Shown here: positions 12,630-24,688 of the stretch, in pieces
How the letters are laid out: each line of letters begins with the position of its first letter
Numbering within the stretch: position 1 is the first letter of the stretch
NCBI GenBank assembly: GCA_013398955.1
Contig: VWPU01013670.1
Coordinates: forward strand, 124,001-188,000
DNA: 64,000 nt
Direction of reading: 5' to 3'
From: Callaeas wilsoni
Taxonomy: Eukaryota; Chordata; Aves; Passeriformes; Callaeidae
The notes under the pieces: model-generated
What the model was told of the DNA's origin: nothing
What the model saw: the letters and a program-made list of their open reading frames with translations, nothing else
Databases searched by the model: none
Position numbers and translations under genes: made by a program

Positions 12630-13631
12630 AGTTGGATTTCATGGGTGGACTATTAGACAAGTAAGAAAATGGTTGAATGGTCACATCCAGAGGGTAGTGG
12701 TCAATGGCTCACACCCCTGATGGACATCAGCGACAAGTGGTCCCCCTCACGGGTCTGTACTAGAACCAGTGTCATTTAATATCTTCATCAATGACACAGA
12801 GATTGAGTGCACTCTCAGCAAATTTGAAGATGACACCAAGCTGAGTGGTGCAGCTGACATGCCTGCAGGATGGGATGCCATCCAGAGGCACCTGGACAAG
12901 CTGGAGAAGTGGCCCATGGGAATCTCAAGAGGTTCAACAAAGCCAAATACAAGTAAAGTGCTGCATTCCCATCACAGTAACAGGCTTGGTGCCAGCACAA
13001 GCTGGGCATGAACAGACCGAGAGCAGCCCTGAGAGAACGACTTGGGGGTGCTGATGGGTGAGAGGCTGGACATGACCCAGCCATGGCACTCACAGCCCAG
13101 AGAGCCAAACGTGTCCTGGGCTGCATCCAGAGCAGTGTGGGCAGCAGGGGAGGGAGGGAGGGGATTCTGCCCCTCTGCTCTGCTCTGGTGAGACCCACCT
13201 GGAGCACTGCATCCAAGTCTGGAGTTCCCAGCACAGGAAGGACAGAGACCTGTTGGAGCAAGTCAGAGGAAGCCACCAAGATGATCAGAGGGATGGAGCA
13301 CCTCTCCTATAAGGAAAGGATGAGAGAACTGGGTTTGTTCAGTCATGAGAAGATAAGGCTCCAGGGTGACTTGATTGTGTCCTTCCAGTACCTGAAGGGA
13401 GGCTCCAAGAAAGATGAAGGGAAACTATTTACAAGGGCCCGTAGTGACAAGACAAGGGGAAATGGTTTCAAACTGAAAGAGGGAAGATGATATTAGGCAG
13501 AAATCCTTTACTGTGAGGGCGGTCAGGTACTGGAGCAGGTTGCCCACAGCCATTGTGGATGCTGCATCTCTGGAAGTGTTCAAGGTCAGTTTGGATGGAG
13601 CTCTCAGCAACCTGGTCTAGTGAAAATGTCT
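12630..13631 (+). mobile_element. CR1 LINE, 5'-truncated, 5' part of a split copy
   Basis: This is the 3' part of the ORF2 region of a CR1 non-LTR retrotransposon in plus orientation. The 5' end is truncated, as usual for CR1, around 12,630. Landmarks in order are a decayed reverse-transcriptase palm segment (12,740-12,840), the cysteine-poor C-terminal region with the LSYKERMRELGLFS block (about 13,300-13,345), and the 3' end running into the CAACCTGGTCTAGTG signature at about 13,608-13,622. The CR1 sequence then breaks off at about 13,631, where an LTR is inserted, and resumes at 14,280. Several frame changes and stops show that it is dead. The family assignment is from memory of avian CR1 sequence and is very strong. 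I did not assign a subfamily. Confidence 0.95.
12739..13490 (+). pseudogene. CR1 reverse-transcriptase ORF2 remnant
   Basis: This is a decayed coding remnant of the CR1 ORF2 polyprotein, whose intact form carries endonuclease and reverse-transcriptase domains. Only the C-terminal part survives. The usual PQGSVLGP motif reads PHGSVLEP (about 12,745-12,768), and the catalytic F-A-D-D box reads FEDD (12,823-12,834), so both catalytic aspartates remain but the neighbouring alanine is changed. The first frame is lost at about 13,011. A further segment stays open at 13,083-13,490, beginning ALTAQRAKRVLGCIQSSVG and ending at a stop after FKLKEGR. It therefore needs at least one frame change and cannot encode an active enzyme. 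A 154-codon frame on the opposite strand (12,815-13,279) is its antisense shadow. Confidence 0.9.
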
Positions 13632-14121
13632 TGGGGTGATTCTATGACAATACTGTATGCCCCATCGCCTGCTTGATTTCTAGTGTACCTTTAAATTGCA
13701 AAGGGGGGAGAGAAAGAAGCCGAGAGAACTCTTCAAAGCGGCCAGCTTGAGCTTGCATCTAGAATGTTTTGCATTCTTTTCTCTCCTGATTCTGACAACA
13801 TTTGGTGGTTGGAGGACTTTTGCTCGCTACTCTCTTCAGCTTTCAGTGTAGAAGGGACTGTCATCTGCCTCAGCGGCTTCTGTTCCTTCTTGGACTGTTT
13901 TTGGCTTGCTTTTCCTCCGAGACCAGCTACCATCTCCGGACCTGCTCGGCGGGACCCTCCAAGGGGGATCGTCGGACCCTGCCTGGCCGGCCCGGCCCAG
14001 CTCAGGACTGCAGGTTTTACCTACAGAAAGAACTCTAAAATCCATAGTCCGCTGTTAGGGGACAGGGGAGGGGGTTTCTATATCCTTTTTTCCCCGTGAC
14101 AGTGGGGGACTCTGTTTGTTA

Positions 14122-14127
14122 AATAAA
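14122..14127 (+). promoter_or_regulatory. LTR polyadenylation signal AATAAA
   Basis: A canonical hexamer within the solo LTR at 13,632-14,279, followed by a T-rich then GC-rich stretch as expected at an R/U5 boundary. It could still end read-through transcripts, but that is inference. Confidence 0.65.
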
Positions 14128-14210
14128 TAGTTTTTTTCACTTTCACTCGAGAAATTATTTTCCCACACCCGTGGGGGCGGTGCTGCCGGGGCCTGCTTGC
14201 CCGGCAGGCA

Positions 14211-14231
14211 GGAGAGAGAGAGAGAGAGAGA
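14211..14231 (+). repeat. (GA)n microsatellite inside the LTR
   Basis: About ten uninterrupted GA dinucleotides inside the U5-side region of the solo LTR. The array is likely to vary in length between individuals. Confidence 0.9.
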
Positions 14232-14279
14232 CGCCCCTCTCGGGTTGTTTCCTCCTGGATTTGTGTCCAAACCGGCACA

Positions 14280-14354
14280 GTGTCCCTGCCCATGGCAGGT
14301 GGGCTGGTGATTTTAAGGTCCCTTCAAACTCAAATCATTCTATGATTCTATGAT
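14280..14354 (+). mobile_element. CR1 LINE, 3' end of the split copy
   Basis: The sequence resumes exactly where the CR1 at 12,630-13,631 stopped. GTGTCCCTGCCCATGGCAGG is followed by the TTTAAGGTCCCTTC block and by the terminal repeat ATTCTATGATTCTATGAT. A short internal deletion is visible before TTTTAAGG. Together the two parts make one CR1 insertion of about 1.08 kb, into which the LTR later integrated. Confidence 0.95.
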
Positions 14355-14715
14355 ATAAAGGGAGTAAGTGAATATGTTCAATGTGCTAACTAACCAGCAC
14401 TTGTGAAAAACAAGACAAAAAGGTGTTACTATAAAAGTTCTCTGTTTATAAGCAAGAAACTAATTGGGGAATGTATATTGTATTCCATAAAGAAAGCAGA
14501 ATGTCTGATAATGCAAATCTGATGTTAAAATACAATTAAAATAACTTTTTTTTTCTAAAAGTAATTTTTCATTTAACAAAATATTGGAAATACAAAGAAC
14601 ATTGCCCAGAGACAGAAGCCAAGGGATGAACTTGTGTTCTGGCTCTTCTGGTTCATCTTCTCTTCTACAAAATTGTTCACTAACTGTTCATTAAGCCTAG
14701 GATATTGAAGAAGTA
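14355..14715. other. Short unique AT-rich spacer
   Basis: A spacer of about 360 bp between two CR1 copies. I see no gene and no further repeat in it. Confidence 0.6.
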
Positions 14716-14971
14716 ATGGCATGAAGCTGTGTCAGAGAGGTTTAGGTTAGGTATCAGGAAAAGGTTTTTCACCCAGAGGGTGGCTAGGCACTGGAACAGG
14801 CTTCCCAGGGCAGTGGTCACAGCACCAAGCCTGACAGAGTTCAAGTGTTTGGACAATGCTCTCATACACATACATGATGGAGTTCTTGGCTTTGTCCTGT
14901 GCAGGGCCAGGTGCTGGACTTGATGATCCTTGTGGGTCTGTTCCAACTCAGCATATTCTGTGATTCTATGA
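14716..14971 (+). mobile_element. CR1 LINE 3' end, second copy
   Basis: A plus-strand CR1 3' end of about 255 bp. The block encoding [20 protein letters not shown], a conserved C-terminal CR1 ORF2 stretch, is followed by a 3' UTR with GACTTGATGATCCTTGTGGG, TTCCAACTCAG and the terminal TGTGATTCTATGA. The 3' UTR differs from that of the copy at 12,630-14,354 (CTTGATGATCCTTGTGGG against TTTTAAGGTCCC), so the two belong to different CR1 subfamilies. Confidence 0.93.
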
Positions 14972-17900
14972 AATGTTTGTTATTCTGATGTCCAGTAGAA
15001 AGGGCCTATGTTTTCAATAAAAATGCATGTTTTACAAAAACAGATAAAGAACAAACTTTGCAAAGGGAAAGTCCACCAGTTGCCTCCTCAAATCTCTTTG
15101 CTACCTCTAACACTCTTCCTGTGTCTCGCACTGAAGAGCTCCCTTGCACAGGAGAGATTTTCTCTGGTGTCACTGAGGACACGCTACAGAGGTAACAGGA
15201 TTGCAGGAGTGCAACTGAGGACAGATTTTGGCTCACAGAATCTTCCTTACTGGTCATGTAATGCGTGATGGAAAGATTCCAGTCTGACTCTGACAGACTG
15301 TATCGGCTTGTCAAAACAGGCAGCTAAGGAAATAAAAACCTTGTTTATTGTAACCTGGGAGCATTTGATAAGGATTGATTGAGACACAATACACACAGAC
15401 TCCCAGAATATGATTCTTAGAACTCTTTCTGTTCAAATAGAGCCATGCTTCAAAGAAGCATTTGGGGTTTATAACCTCCCCTATCTCCCATTCATCCAGA
15501 ATAAACATTTTAATTTGCATGCCCAGATTTTAATTGGTACAGCATGTGGAATTAATAGAAACCATTATCAGCTAAATCAGCATGACCCTTCTGTGAATTA
15601 AAATATATCGCATATTTAGAACACTAAATGAGAGAACAGAGTTCTCTAACAGCTAAATCCAACAATTTTTTGTAAACTAGGTGCACACTCAGTGCACTGC
15701 CACAGAGTTTCTGTCTTTGAAGTACGTTCAAAAAATTAAGGAAGGAACAAAGATGCTGGTGGGTGTATTCTGAATGCTTTCTCAGCCTTGCTTCCCACTG
15801 AAAACAGTGTTCAGGAGAAAAGAAAAAACTAACTCTTTAGGGCTCTGATGTATTTGAATAGAATTATTAAAGAATGGTTGCAGATAGAATTGGTAGCAAA
15901 TAGAAAATATATATAATCAACTGAAAAATCAGAGGGAACAGAAAGGATGGGATTATTTCTGAGTAATAAAATATGCCAAAAATTACAATGATTCCTTTCC
16001 ACCCAAAGGTACATTTGAAATGGCATTACTGAGAATCTAGGATGGTTTGAAATGACTGGAAAACAACACAGTTTAAGACCTCATTTGGGAAATTTCCTGC
16101 TAGCCTGTCTTATATAACTAATAAGAGGATTATATACTTCAAAGCTGGGTTTTATCATCCTATTGTGGTGACCAGGGCCATCAGTTCACTGGTTTGGCTG
16201 ATAAACTGGAATTAGATGTCAGAAATGGACCTTTTCATAATAGTAAGTAGTTATATATCCTGAGCAATTTATAGTTCAAATAACCAACAGCAGCAATTTG
16301 CAAAATATGGTCGTGAAATTCAATAGCTAACTGAACTTTAGACTCCATTAAAAGTGGAAACAGTTCTGACTAAAATTAGAACAATGTCAAGATGCCACAA
16401 AAAAGAATGATGGTATTACCTGACACCAGAAGAAAGCCATTATTATGTCCGGCAGTTTCCAGCAGCTGAGCTCCAGATGTAAATTTTACATTAAATTCTT
16501 GACTGAATAGGGTCCTATCCCTTAGAAAGTGCTCTTTCCCACTGCATGAAAGATGCATCAATCTGCTCTACCCTTCCAGCAATACATGCATGAGCACAAT
16601 CATAAAATATTTTATACATATGTGAGGCTATGATATTTACCTAGGAGTTAAGAAATCTATTCTCTAAGAAAAAAACATCTGATATGTAACAGAGATTACT
16701 TCTTATTCTTCTGTTAGCTGTACCCTCACATAGAGAGTGATGACCACAAACGTATCTGCCATTTCAAAACAAAATTTTCCAAATCATAGGTTTGACCACT
16801 GGCATTGAACCTAGTCTACACCTGTGCCCTGACCATTGTACTGCTCCATAAAGGCTGCTCCCATTATTCCTTTTGCAGTTCAGTCAGTTTCATGTCTGTG
16901 ATGTAGGTGCACTCAGCTGGCTCCCTGAGCTTATCCAGGAGCAGGTACATATGGATACAGTCAACCTGAGTCACTTGGGCCAAGCATCCCAGGGAAATTG
17001 TAGCCCAGAAGGAGTGGTCAGGTAGTCCAAATCTCAGCTATGGCATAAAGTAAAGTAGCAAAACTGCTCAGGCTGATATTGTTACATGACTCACTTACAT
17101 CTAATACAGTGATAGAACTGTTATCATGTCCTGCTATTCCTGGAGCTCTCCATCTCCTTGGCTCTCTTCTTCCACGGAGAAGGTGATGAGGCTCCCAGCC
17201 AAACAAATATCCCGGTCATGGCTCTAAAGGTCAGCTGGGAAATATGGCCATCCTGTCCTTTAAAAAAAGTAGTTTTAGCTGAATGGAAAGTTAGGTCATT
17301 AACCTCCTATGTTATAATGCTTCTAATGGTTGTTTTTAAAAGTAGTACACACTCACTCTTTGGCGTTTGCTAAAACTAATAATTCTAAGAAACTAATTAG
17401 AATCAGGAGATTTCAGACTCATCAGCACGACAGTGGCAGGTTGCCTGCTTCCTTCCTACCCTCATCGTTCCATATTGCCCTTGGTCAGTCAGATTTCCAT
17501 GGCGAGCAGCCAAATATTATCTCATTATTAGACTTAAGGACCAGTCACCTGCAAGGAAATGAAATCTTCAAAACTCAGATCTAGGTTAAGCTTACGTCTG
17601 AAGGCTTCTGATGCTGGCTGATGAGGGCGCATGCATTTTCTCCTTCGCCATTAACAAATACACTTATTCACTATGGAATAACTGGTACCCCGGCAGCCAA
17701 GCAAAAAGCCTAGCAGGCTTTCAACCCAGTGAGCATCTTAAAATGGCAATTTCCCTGTTTCATTCGGTTTTATCTCTAGTTAGATCATATTCACAACTTT
17801 CTCCAAGGCAAAAACTGATTTTTTTTGTTTGTTTGTTCGGGTTTTTTTTAGGAGAAAACCAAGGTTTTGAGTAGCTAGTGAGTGATGTGTACAGGACAAC

Positions 17901-20900
17901 TTATGAGTAACTTCTACGTGAGGTAAGTAGGCTGGAGCTCTTCACAGGAAAAAGAGATGACTGAGTAGTTATGGTCTAGCTGTCAAACTGCAACTGTGAC
18001 TGCAAATTAATTCTGAAAAGCAGTTTTCCGCTATGAGATTTTGGGGTTGTGGGTTTAAAATAAAAGGAGGTTTTGGAATAATTTTCAAGGATATTGTATT
18101 ATTATTGTTGTTGTTGTTGTTGTTATTATTATTATTATTATTATTACCAATACTACTATTACTATTATATTAATTGCCAGGTGATGTCACTAATCATAAC
18201 AGTGCCAACAAGGTTCTATAATAAGAAAGTATGTTAATGAACTTCAGGAGTTAATGGGTACATAAATATAACAGAACAGACACAACCTCCTGGAATCTTA
18301 TAAAATACTGACTGCTGAACCCTGAGAAAATTACAAGAGAAAGAGTAACTTACAACTTGTAAAATTTCTCACAGTTTTCCCTAACCATCTGTTACTGACC
18401 ACTCCAAGAGCAAGGGTACTAAGCTGAGTAGGCTACCAGTCTGTTCTGCTATTGCTCTCTCAGTAAAAAAGAAATTAAAGTTATCTATTATTTTACCTAT
18501 ATTTCTCATATATATAGTAATACCAACCAATCATAAACGGAAAAGATACTTATTCATAAAATGGTGTCATTCATATATTCAGGGAAATTATAGTTGTCAG
18601 GAATATTTGACCACTTGTGTGTTGCCTGAAGTATAACCAACAACATCATACTGAGTACCTGTAGTAAATTTCAACAGAGCTCTGCCAATTGTCTCTGAGG
18701 GCAAAGAGCAGGCATTTTTTTGAGCACAAAGAGGAGGCAAAGAGCAGGATTTTTGCAGGAGGATGCTAAGCTCTTCTTCTATGCCCAAAACATTATGAGT
18801 CTGATACTGACCCCAGCTGGATTCCAGATTTCAGTCATCAGGCACAAAATCCAAAGCCTCTCACTTGCACCTGTGGATGTAGTGGTGGCCACACCTGACA
18901 AAGGACACAATGCTAGAAAATAGCTCTGTACAGCACAAAAGGAAGAGAAGTGACTACAGTTCCTCATGTTCACAGGTCCTTGCTAAGTAGGGGTCACTGA
19001 CAGCAGACCTCCTTTAACATGACCAGGTTACCTGTGCTACAGGTTTCCATTTCCTATACAACCTCTCCATAAACAAACCTATTTTTGAAGGCCTCTTGTT
19101 AAAACATGGGTGGGATGGGTACCTAGGCTGTAGTACCACAATCTCCTCCACTCTCTTGCTACAAACTCCCAACATATCTCTGAAACAGGGTGCTCAAGAA
19201 CAGCACCTCTCTTATGTGACATTTGTGCTTAGTGAGGCCCAGGTATTAAAGGGACTAAATATCCCCTACAAGCCTGCGTCTCTTGTTTATTATTTATTAG
19301 TGCTGCTGAAGATAGAAATTAAGTTCTCATGCTTGGGGGACCTTACTCTTCATACCTGACATAGCTGGCCAGGCCTGCTGAGGATATTGTCTGAACTCCA
19401 GCATTACCCCTGTGTCAGTGTGCTAAATCAGACACAGTCCTGCTAATTACCTTTTGGCAGCTTATGTGCCAGACACCTTATCATGGATTACCAAATCACT
19501 TGTCTTCACATAAAGAATGAGAAGGAAGAAAGAATCAAAAACCTTGATTTAGGAGACTTCCAATTGTTAATTTACACAAAATTAACATTTACACAAAAAT
19601 TTACATTTATTTTAGCTGAGATAAAGATATTTAGATAGAGTCCTACAAATTACACTTCAGAATCATGAGTCAGACCAGGATGGATAGGTTTGGAGCATCA
19701 CACAAATATCTTAACTTTGGTGTAGGTCTCATGGGGAAGCACTGAGAAGAATTCCCAGCAACTTAATTTGAAAAACTGATAGCTTTAGGTATGGGCAAAG
19801 AAGGTAACTGATTGCCTATAAAAGCACACTAATGTTGGCTGTAGGAAGATCCTCGAAATGAGCAGCTAACCTCTCCTACCTGAGTAGCCAACACTGTTAT
19901 GTGCTTGCCTCCACCTTATGCACTCATCCTTTTTTTTCGACACTGGGGAGCTTCACTGTGAAAATGTGGTGAGACTAGATATACCAAGCAGAGTAGTGGT
20001 TTATAATCCAGACTGCAAACTGGAAAATACTAGTGCTTAATTCTGCTAGGGAAATTAGATTCTTCTTCTGTTGTTAGGGAAGTCAAATTGCCACAGAGGG
20101 AATTTCCCTTCACGTTAGGTGCAGCAAATTAAATTCTGAAAAGCCATGAGCTAGCTGCCCATTTTGTGAGTACATCAGGAAAGAACAAATTTGATTTAAC
20201 CAAGTTGTCTTTGCAGAGCTTACAATTAGGGTCTTGGATTCATTATTGCTATGCTTTTTATTTTTTCATTCTTTTAAACTAACTTCATCATCAAATGATG
20301 AAGAGTTTTTGCCTTCCTCGAAGTCTCACACTGTTTTCATGGAATTACACTTTGTCAGTGAAGAGAACTCATAACATAGATTAATGAAACAGAGCTAAGG
20401 TAATATCTTTTAATGCATTTTTTAAGTGTATCCAAATATACGGTCTGGTTGCAAAGAACTGCCAATCTAAAAAGTAATAAAAAGAGTATAGTGCATAGTA
20501 TTGATTTTTTTTCCTTTTGTACCACTTACAAAAAATGAGTAATTTCAGCTGAAGTGCTCCATCCGGTTTTGGTCATCATCTATTAGACAAGTTAAAGAGA
20601 ACACGAGAAAGACCAGCAACAATTAAGAGGCTTGAACTACAGAACACAAAAAGAAGGATTCACTTTCCATAGTTTAGGCAAGGCTAGAGAGAGCATGACA
20701 ATAAAGTTCAAACATGCAGAAAAGTGAAATAATTTAATTGTCCCGCTTGTCAACCAAAGGCCAGGCAGGGAGAAAATTCTTTATTTCAAGAAACAGAAGT
20801 CGGCATAGGACACTAGGAAAGATTTCCATACAGAATTATATTTAAGCACTAGGACTGGTCAACTAGGAAAAGAACAGGATCTTCAGTGACTGCTTTCAAA

Positions 20901-21520
20901 ACGTTATAGGATGAACAACCACTGGAGACAGTCTAGGTATATTTAATCTTATCTGGAGCCAAAAAGGTTTCAGTCTGGAGTGAACAGGGATATCATCAAA
21001 AATGTGGATCCCTGTATTTCAAGGCCAGGCAGAACCATTTCAGTTATCTCTTCTGAATTTCTGCATTAGAGAGGCTGGGAAATTCCAGAAGATGAAAATT
21101 GCATTAAACAATGGAATCTAGATGAACCAGGAGACAAAAAAAAATGAAAAAAAAATTACACTACAGTTTAGCAAGAAATTAGGAATTTTAGACTCAGTGA
21201 TCTGTAACTGAGTTCCCAAGTAAAAAATACAGGAAAAGATGATCCAACAAAGTATTTATTTGTTATTTCTAGGTACTTACGAAATGAACAGGTAAGCAAC
21301 TTATGCCAAACCACTCAATGGGAAAATAGAGCTTGTGAATTTAGTTAGGAGTCTGACACTGTATGACCCAATATTTTTATAAGTAAATTAAAACATGTCC
21401 TCAACAGCTACAAACAATTTGTTGTGAAAGTTTGTGTTCTCTTTTGGGCTTGGACCTTGATAAATATTTTCATCAAGGACAGAGATGATGAACCATAGAA
21501 TATCGTTAGAGGTTAACCAT
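14972..21520. other. Unique AT-rich non-coding DNA
   Basis: No supported gene. Reading frames are all under about 105 codons and have no domain I recognise. The main structured elements are a T-rich stretch near 17,819-17,850 and the ATT/GTT microsatellite at 18,098-18,168. Positions 19,400-21,500 are especially poor in open frames on both strands. Confidence 0.55.
18098..18168 (+). repeat. Compound microsatellite (ATT)n(GTT)n(ATT)n
   Basis: TAT-TAT units pass into about six GTT units and back into about eight ATT units, followed by decayed ACT and ATT units. The interruptions suggest an old array. It is not embedded in a recognisable LTR, unlike the ATT array at 33,842-33,893. Confidence 0.92.
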
Positions 21521-21686
21521 TGCAACAGGCTGCCCAGTGAGGTGTTGGAGTCAGCATCCCTGGAAGAGTTAAAAAAACAGTGGGTGTGGCACTAGGGGAC
21601 AGCTTAGTGGTGAACAGGACAGAGCTAGGCCAATGATTGGACTCAATGAGGTTTTTCCCAACTTTAAAAATTCTAGGATTCTATGA
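21521..21686 (+). mobile_element. CR1 LINE 3' end, short truncated copy
   Basis: Only about 165 bp of the CR1 3' end remain. GCAACAGGCTGCCCAGTGAG encodes the usual NRLPS/E-type block, followed by CATCCCTGGAAGAGTT, GATTGGACTCAATGA and the terminal TTCTAGGATTCTATGA. It is in plus orientation and diverged, with an A-run inserted after AGAGTT. Confidence 0.9.
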
Positions 21687-21863
21687 AAGACTGAAAATGC
21701 TTTGGAGACTACAATTTTAAGAATTGTAAAATACCCAGACAAACTGCAGAAATGGATAGAAAAAGGTTACAGGTTAGTTTAGGACAAATAGCATAAATAC
21801 CATTTCAGCAGAAACTGCCATGACAAACAGAAGATTGAAAGTAAATGAAGAGACAGCACTTCT

Positions 21864-21895
21864 AAAAAGGAAAAAGAAAAAAGAAAGGAAAAAAA
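21864..21895 (+). repeat. A-rich polypurine tract
   Basis: Thirty-two consecutive purines made of AAAAAG and AAAG units. It is low-complexity sequence. Confidence 0.8.
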
Positions 21896-23103
21896 CTCAC
21901 CAATATTGTAATAAATCAAAGATAAACATAAATCAGTGTTGCCAGCGTCTTAGGGGGGAAAAAACAAACAAGCAAACAAGTGTATAAATAGGAGTGTTAT
22001 ATGCAGGATTGATAAAGTGACCCTTCCAAGTAAATAAGGTATGATTTTAGGGTCCAGCCCTAGGCCACATATTTCAAAAGAGATATTGAGAAAATTCTGA
22101 TGGAGTCAAGAAAACAAGACATATAAAAAAATAGTAGAAAAAAAAATGTTTTCAATTATAAGTGAAAAGTGATTAGATGTTTTAAAGAAGACATCAGAAA
22201 AGTGCAGATGTGTTGGTCTCCAAGTTTACTGAGGACAAGATTCAAAGACAACAAAGTGAGATATTAACAAACTTTTTAATATAAATATGGAATATAATTC
22301 TAATGAAAGGTCTGGAATTTTCATCAGTGGAAGGCTTTGGAAACTTTTTCCAAAATGCTCAATGAACTGGGATAGGAATGCTTAAGAACAACAGAGATTT
22401 TTGGGCATTTCCGAATCTACTAATATATTTCTGAATGTAAGTTGGTTTTCAGGAGATTGTACATTTTATTCATTATTATACATATTTGCCTGCATTTCTT
22501 GCCTGCCAACCTCCTGATAAATAGAAGAAAATTCAATTCCAATTTAGTCATGGAGAAGCAATCCTAAAAATCTAAACAAACTCAGTGGGTACCTTTTGGA
22601 AATTATCCTTTTCCAGATGGACTAAAAAATTGTTGAGAAACAATTTCCTTAAAAAAAGACAATAAAGGAGGGTGTTAAGTCATCTACCAGACAACGAGGG
22701 CAATTTTTTTAGGCTCAGATTTTAACTGAAAATGCAATGGTAGACTGAGCACTGCGTAATATAATAACTATCAAGGACATAAAGAACAAGCCTAAATAGT
22801 TTGCATTAGTCAAGTCAAATCACCAATATTTTAATTTAGATTAAAACTTTTTTTCAGAAACACCTTCTCTGGAGAAGTGATTGGTATTAAACCATGACTC
22901 TCCTGAGCTGCAGCTGACTGTACTGGCTCTCAAGAAGCAGCGGCAGCTACTGTGATTTCCTGAACATGTAGTTTCTGACAACTTCCCTTCACTACCACTA
23001 TTTCATTCTTTGTTGGGATACAAGAGGCACAGCTAAGAAGCTGGTCACATTGGTTTTCCATCTGCAGCAGTCCCGTAAAGAGCCACAGAACAAAGCTGAG
23101 TGT

Positions 23104-23121
23104 TATATATATATATATATA
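23104..23121 (+). repeat. (TA)n microsatellite
   Basis: Nine TA units followed by GATATA. A short dinucleotide array. Confidence 0.9.
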
Positions 23122-24214
23122 GATATACCTAAATTTGGAAGTACCTAATTCAATATAAAATGCTTAAAAGACTGTCCTTTTGTAAAAATTGGAAATTATT
23201 CCTGCCTTAGGTTCATAGCAAAGTTGAGGCTTTGTGCAAAATCCTAACTTCTCAAAATCTACCAGCATGTGTGCCTAGCATTCATCATACATAGCATGTG
23301 TGTTTAACACATGCCAGCATCTCTGTTTAACTCCTTGTAAGTCTTGCACAGGCTTCTTCAGTCCATGGATTTCATCTTTTTTGACTAACAGCAATTAGCA
23401 GTCAGCTCCCGAGCTCATAAATGGAAGCCTGATGACTGCTTTCTCAGATATGTAGAAATAAATATTATAGAAGATAGCTGCCTTGTCACCTCAAAAAATT
23501 GTAACAAATGGAGCATTATCCTACCATAAAGGAAGTATCATCCCACTTTAAAAGATTAGGTAGAGATACGGATGTGCTGATCACTTAATATGGGTATTCT
23601 TTCCTTCTTGTTGGAAGGTTAAGATCCATCTACAACATATTGGTCCATCTGAAGAGTCACATGCAACATGAATAACAGAACAACCTCCTTTGCATTTTAT
23701 ACATGAAAGTCCTGCTAATGCAGCCCTCTGGACAAAAAACAAAACAAAACACCTCCAACACTTTTCCCCCCACCCTGTTTTTCTTCATTCTTCCACAGGC
23801 AGGGAAACTTTGGCGGAGAGTATGTGTTTACCCTTCCCTCCATAACATCATTGCAATGCAGAATAAATGGAGTAGAGGAAAGCACCTGAATATGATATGA
23901 TCATTTTTCTTGTTTCTTGGCAGCAAAGGGAATTTTCTTACTATTCCATCTGTCTGGAGAAGAATAAAACCCCACCATAATAAATTAACAGTCAGATGAA
24001 GTTTATAGTGCTGACTTTTTCAAAGTCACATAAGGATGGCCAGATGGAGTCTGCAGGAGTTACTTTAAGGACAACTGACCAGAACAGAAAGGAGAAGTAT
24101 TAACATTCTTTGTCAAGTATTTTATGTAATGCCCTGGGCCTGATGTCTCCCAGCATTGTGAGTTACCCTTTCACAAGAACATGAAAAGATAAAGCTGTAC
24201 ACCATCCAAACTCG

Positions 24215-24688
24215 ATGTATCCTTTCACAAGCTTAACAGATTCTGCAACATTTCCTATAGCTGCTGCCCTCTCAAGCAAGGTGGAGCACACTGACAAAAC
24301 ATTCCTGGAATTTCAGATGTATACGGGAACAGATGACCTCTCAGCTTCTCATCAGTTCACCTTATCTGGGGCCACCTTTGACAGGCTCTGTGCTATACCC
24401 AGACTAAGTGGCGGTGACTTTTGCATCCATAAACACTGTGATAATGCCAAGCCCTTTCAGTTCTTCATGGTGCAAATGGTTCTGCTGCCTGGACAAGGCT
24501 GTGCCAAAAACCAAGGGAAAACAATCAGAGACAGTGTGGAAGGTCTGGGAGATGTCTCCCTGCCTCAACTGAAAAAAAAATCCACATCCCTCTCAGGTCT
24601 TCTCATCCTTCGTCAATCACACACCACCCTCTGTACCCACAGCATAAGAAATGTCTGTATTATAAGAGATAATACTGACAGCACCTAG
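24215..24688 (+). other. Unassigned 157-codon open reading frame
   Basis: This is the longest open frame in the window and lies outside any recognised repeat. It opens with ATG and the translation starts MYPFTSLTDSATFPIAAALS. I recognise no domain, signal peptide, membrane segment or repeat. Seven cysteines are spread through it without a zinc-finger spacing: positions such as RLCAIP, DFCIHKHC and GQGCAK do not repeat regularly. The local sequence is somewhat GC-richer than the flanks, which lowers stop-codon frequency. By a rough estimate from stop frequency, a frame this long is unlikely but not impossible by chance in a window of this size. It could be a chance frame, a decayed exon or part of an old unrecognised transposon. 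I do not call it a gene. Confidence 0.15.

Larger units (their letters stand above)
13632..14279 (+). mobile_element. Solo LTR of an avian endogenous retrovirus, inserted in CR1
   Basis: This is a 648-bp block, GC-richer than its surroundings, that interrupts a CR1 element. It starts TGGGGTGATT and ends CCGGCACA, matching the TG...CA convention of retroviral LTRs. The flanks are ATGTCT (13,626-13,631) and GTGTCC (14,280-14,285). They differ by two transitions and are consistent with a diverged 6-bp target-site duplication, since the CR1 sequence expected here is GTGTCC. An AATAAA signal lies at 14,122-14,127 and is followed by a T-rich stretch, which sets the plus orientation. A (GA)n run sits at about 14,211-14,231 near the 3' end. 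No gag, pol or env lies alongside, so this is a recombination-derived solo LTR. A 6-bp duplication points to an ERVK-like element, and a 5-bp reading (TGTCT/TGTCC) would suit ERVL. I cannot settle the class. Confidence 0.85.

Noticed and set aside
12815..13279. A 154-codon minus-strand frame
   Set aside because: It is the exact antisense of the CR1 ORF2 remnant. The sense strand carries the recognisable reverse-transcriptase and C-terminal CR1 motifs.
13764..14099. A 111-codon plus-strand frame with Pro/Gly-rich C-terminal half
   Set aside because: It lies wholly inside the solo LTR at 13,632-14,279, which is GC-rich and therefore has few stops. LTRs of this type do not encode a protein here.
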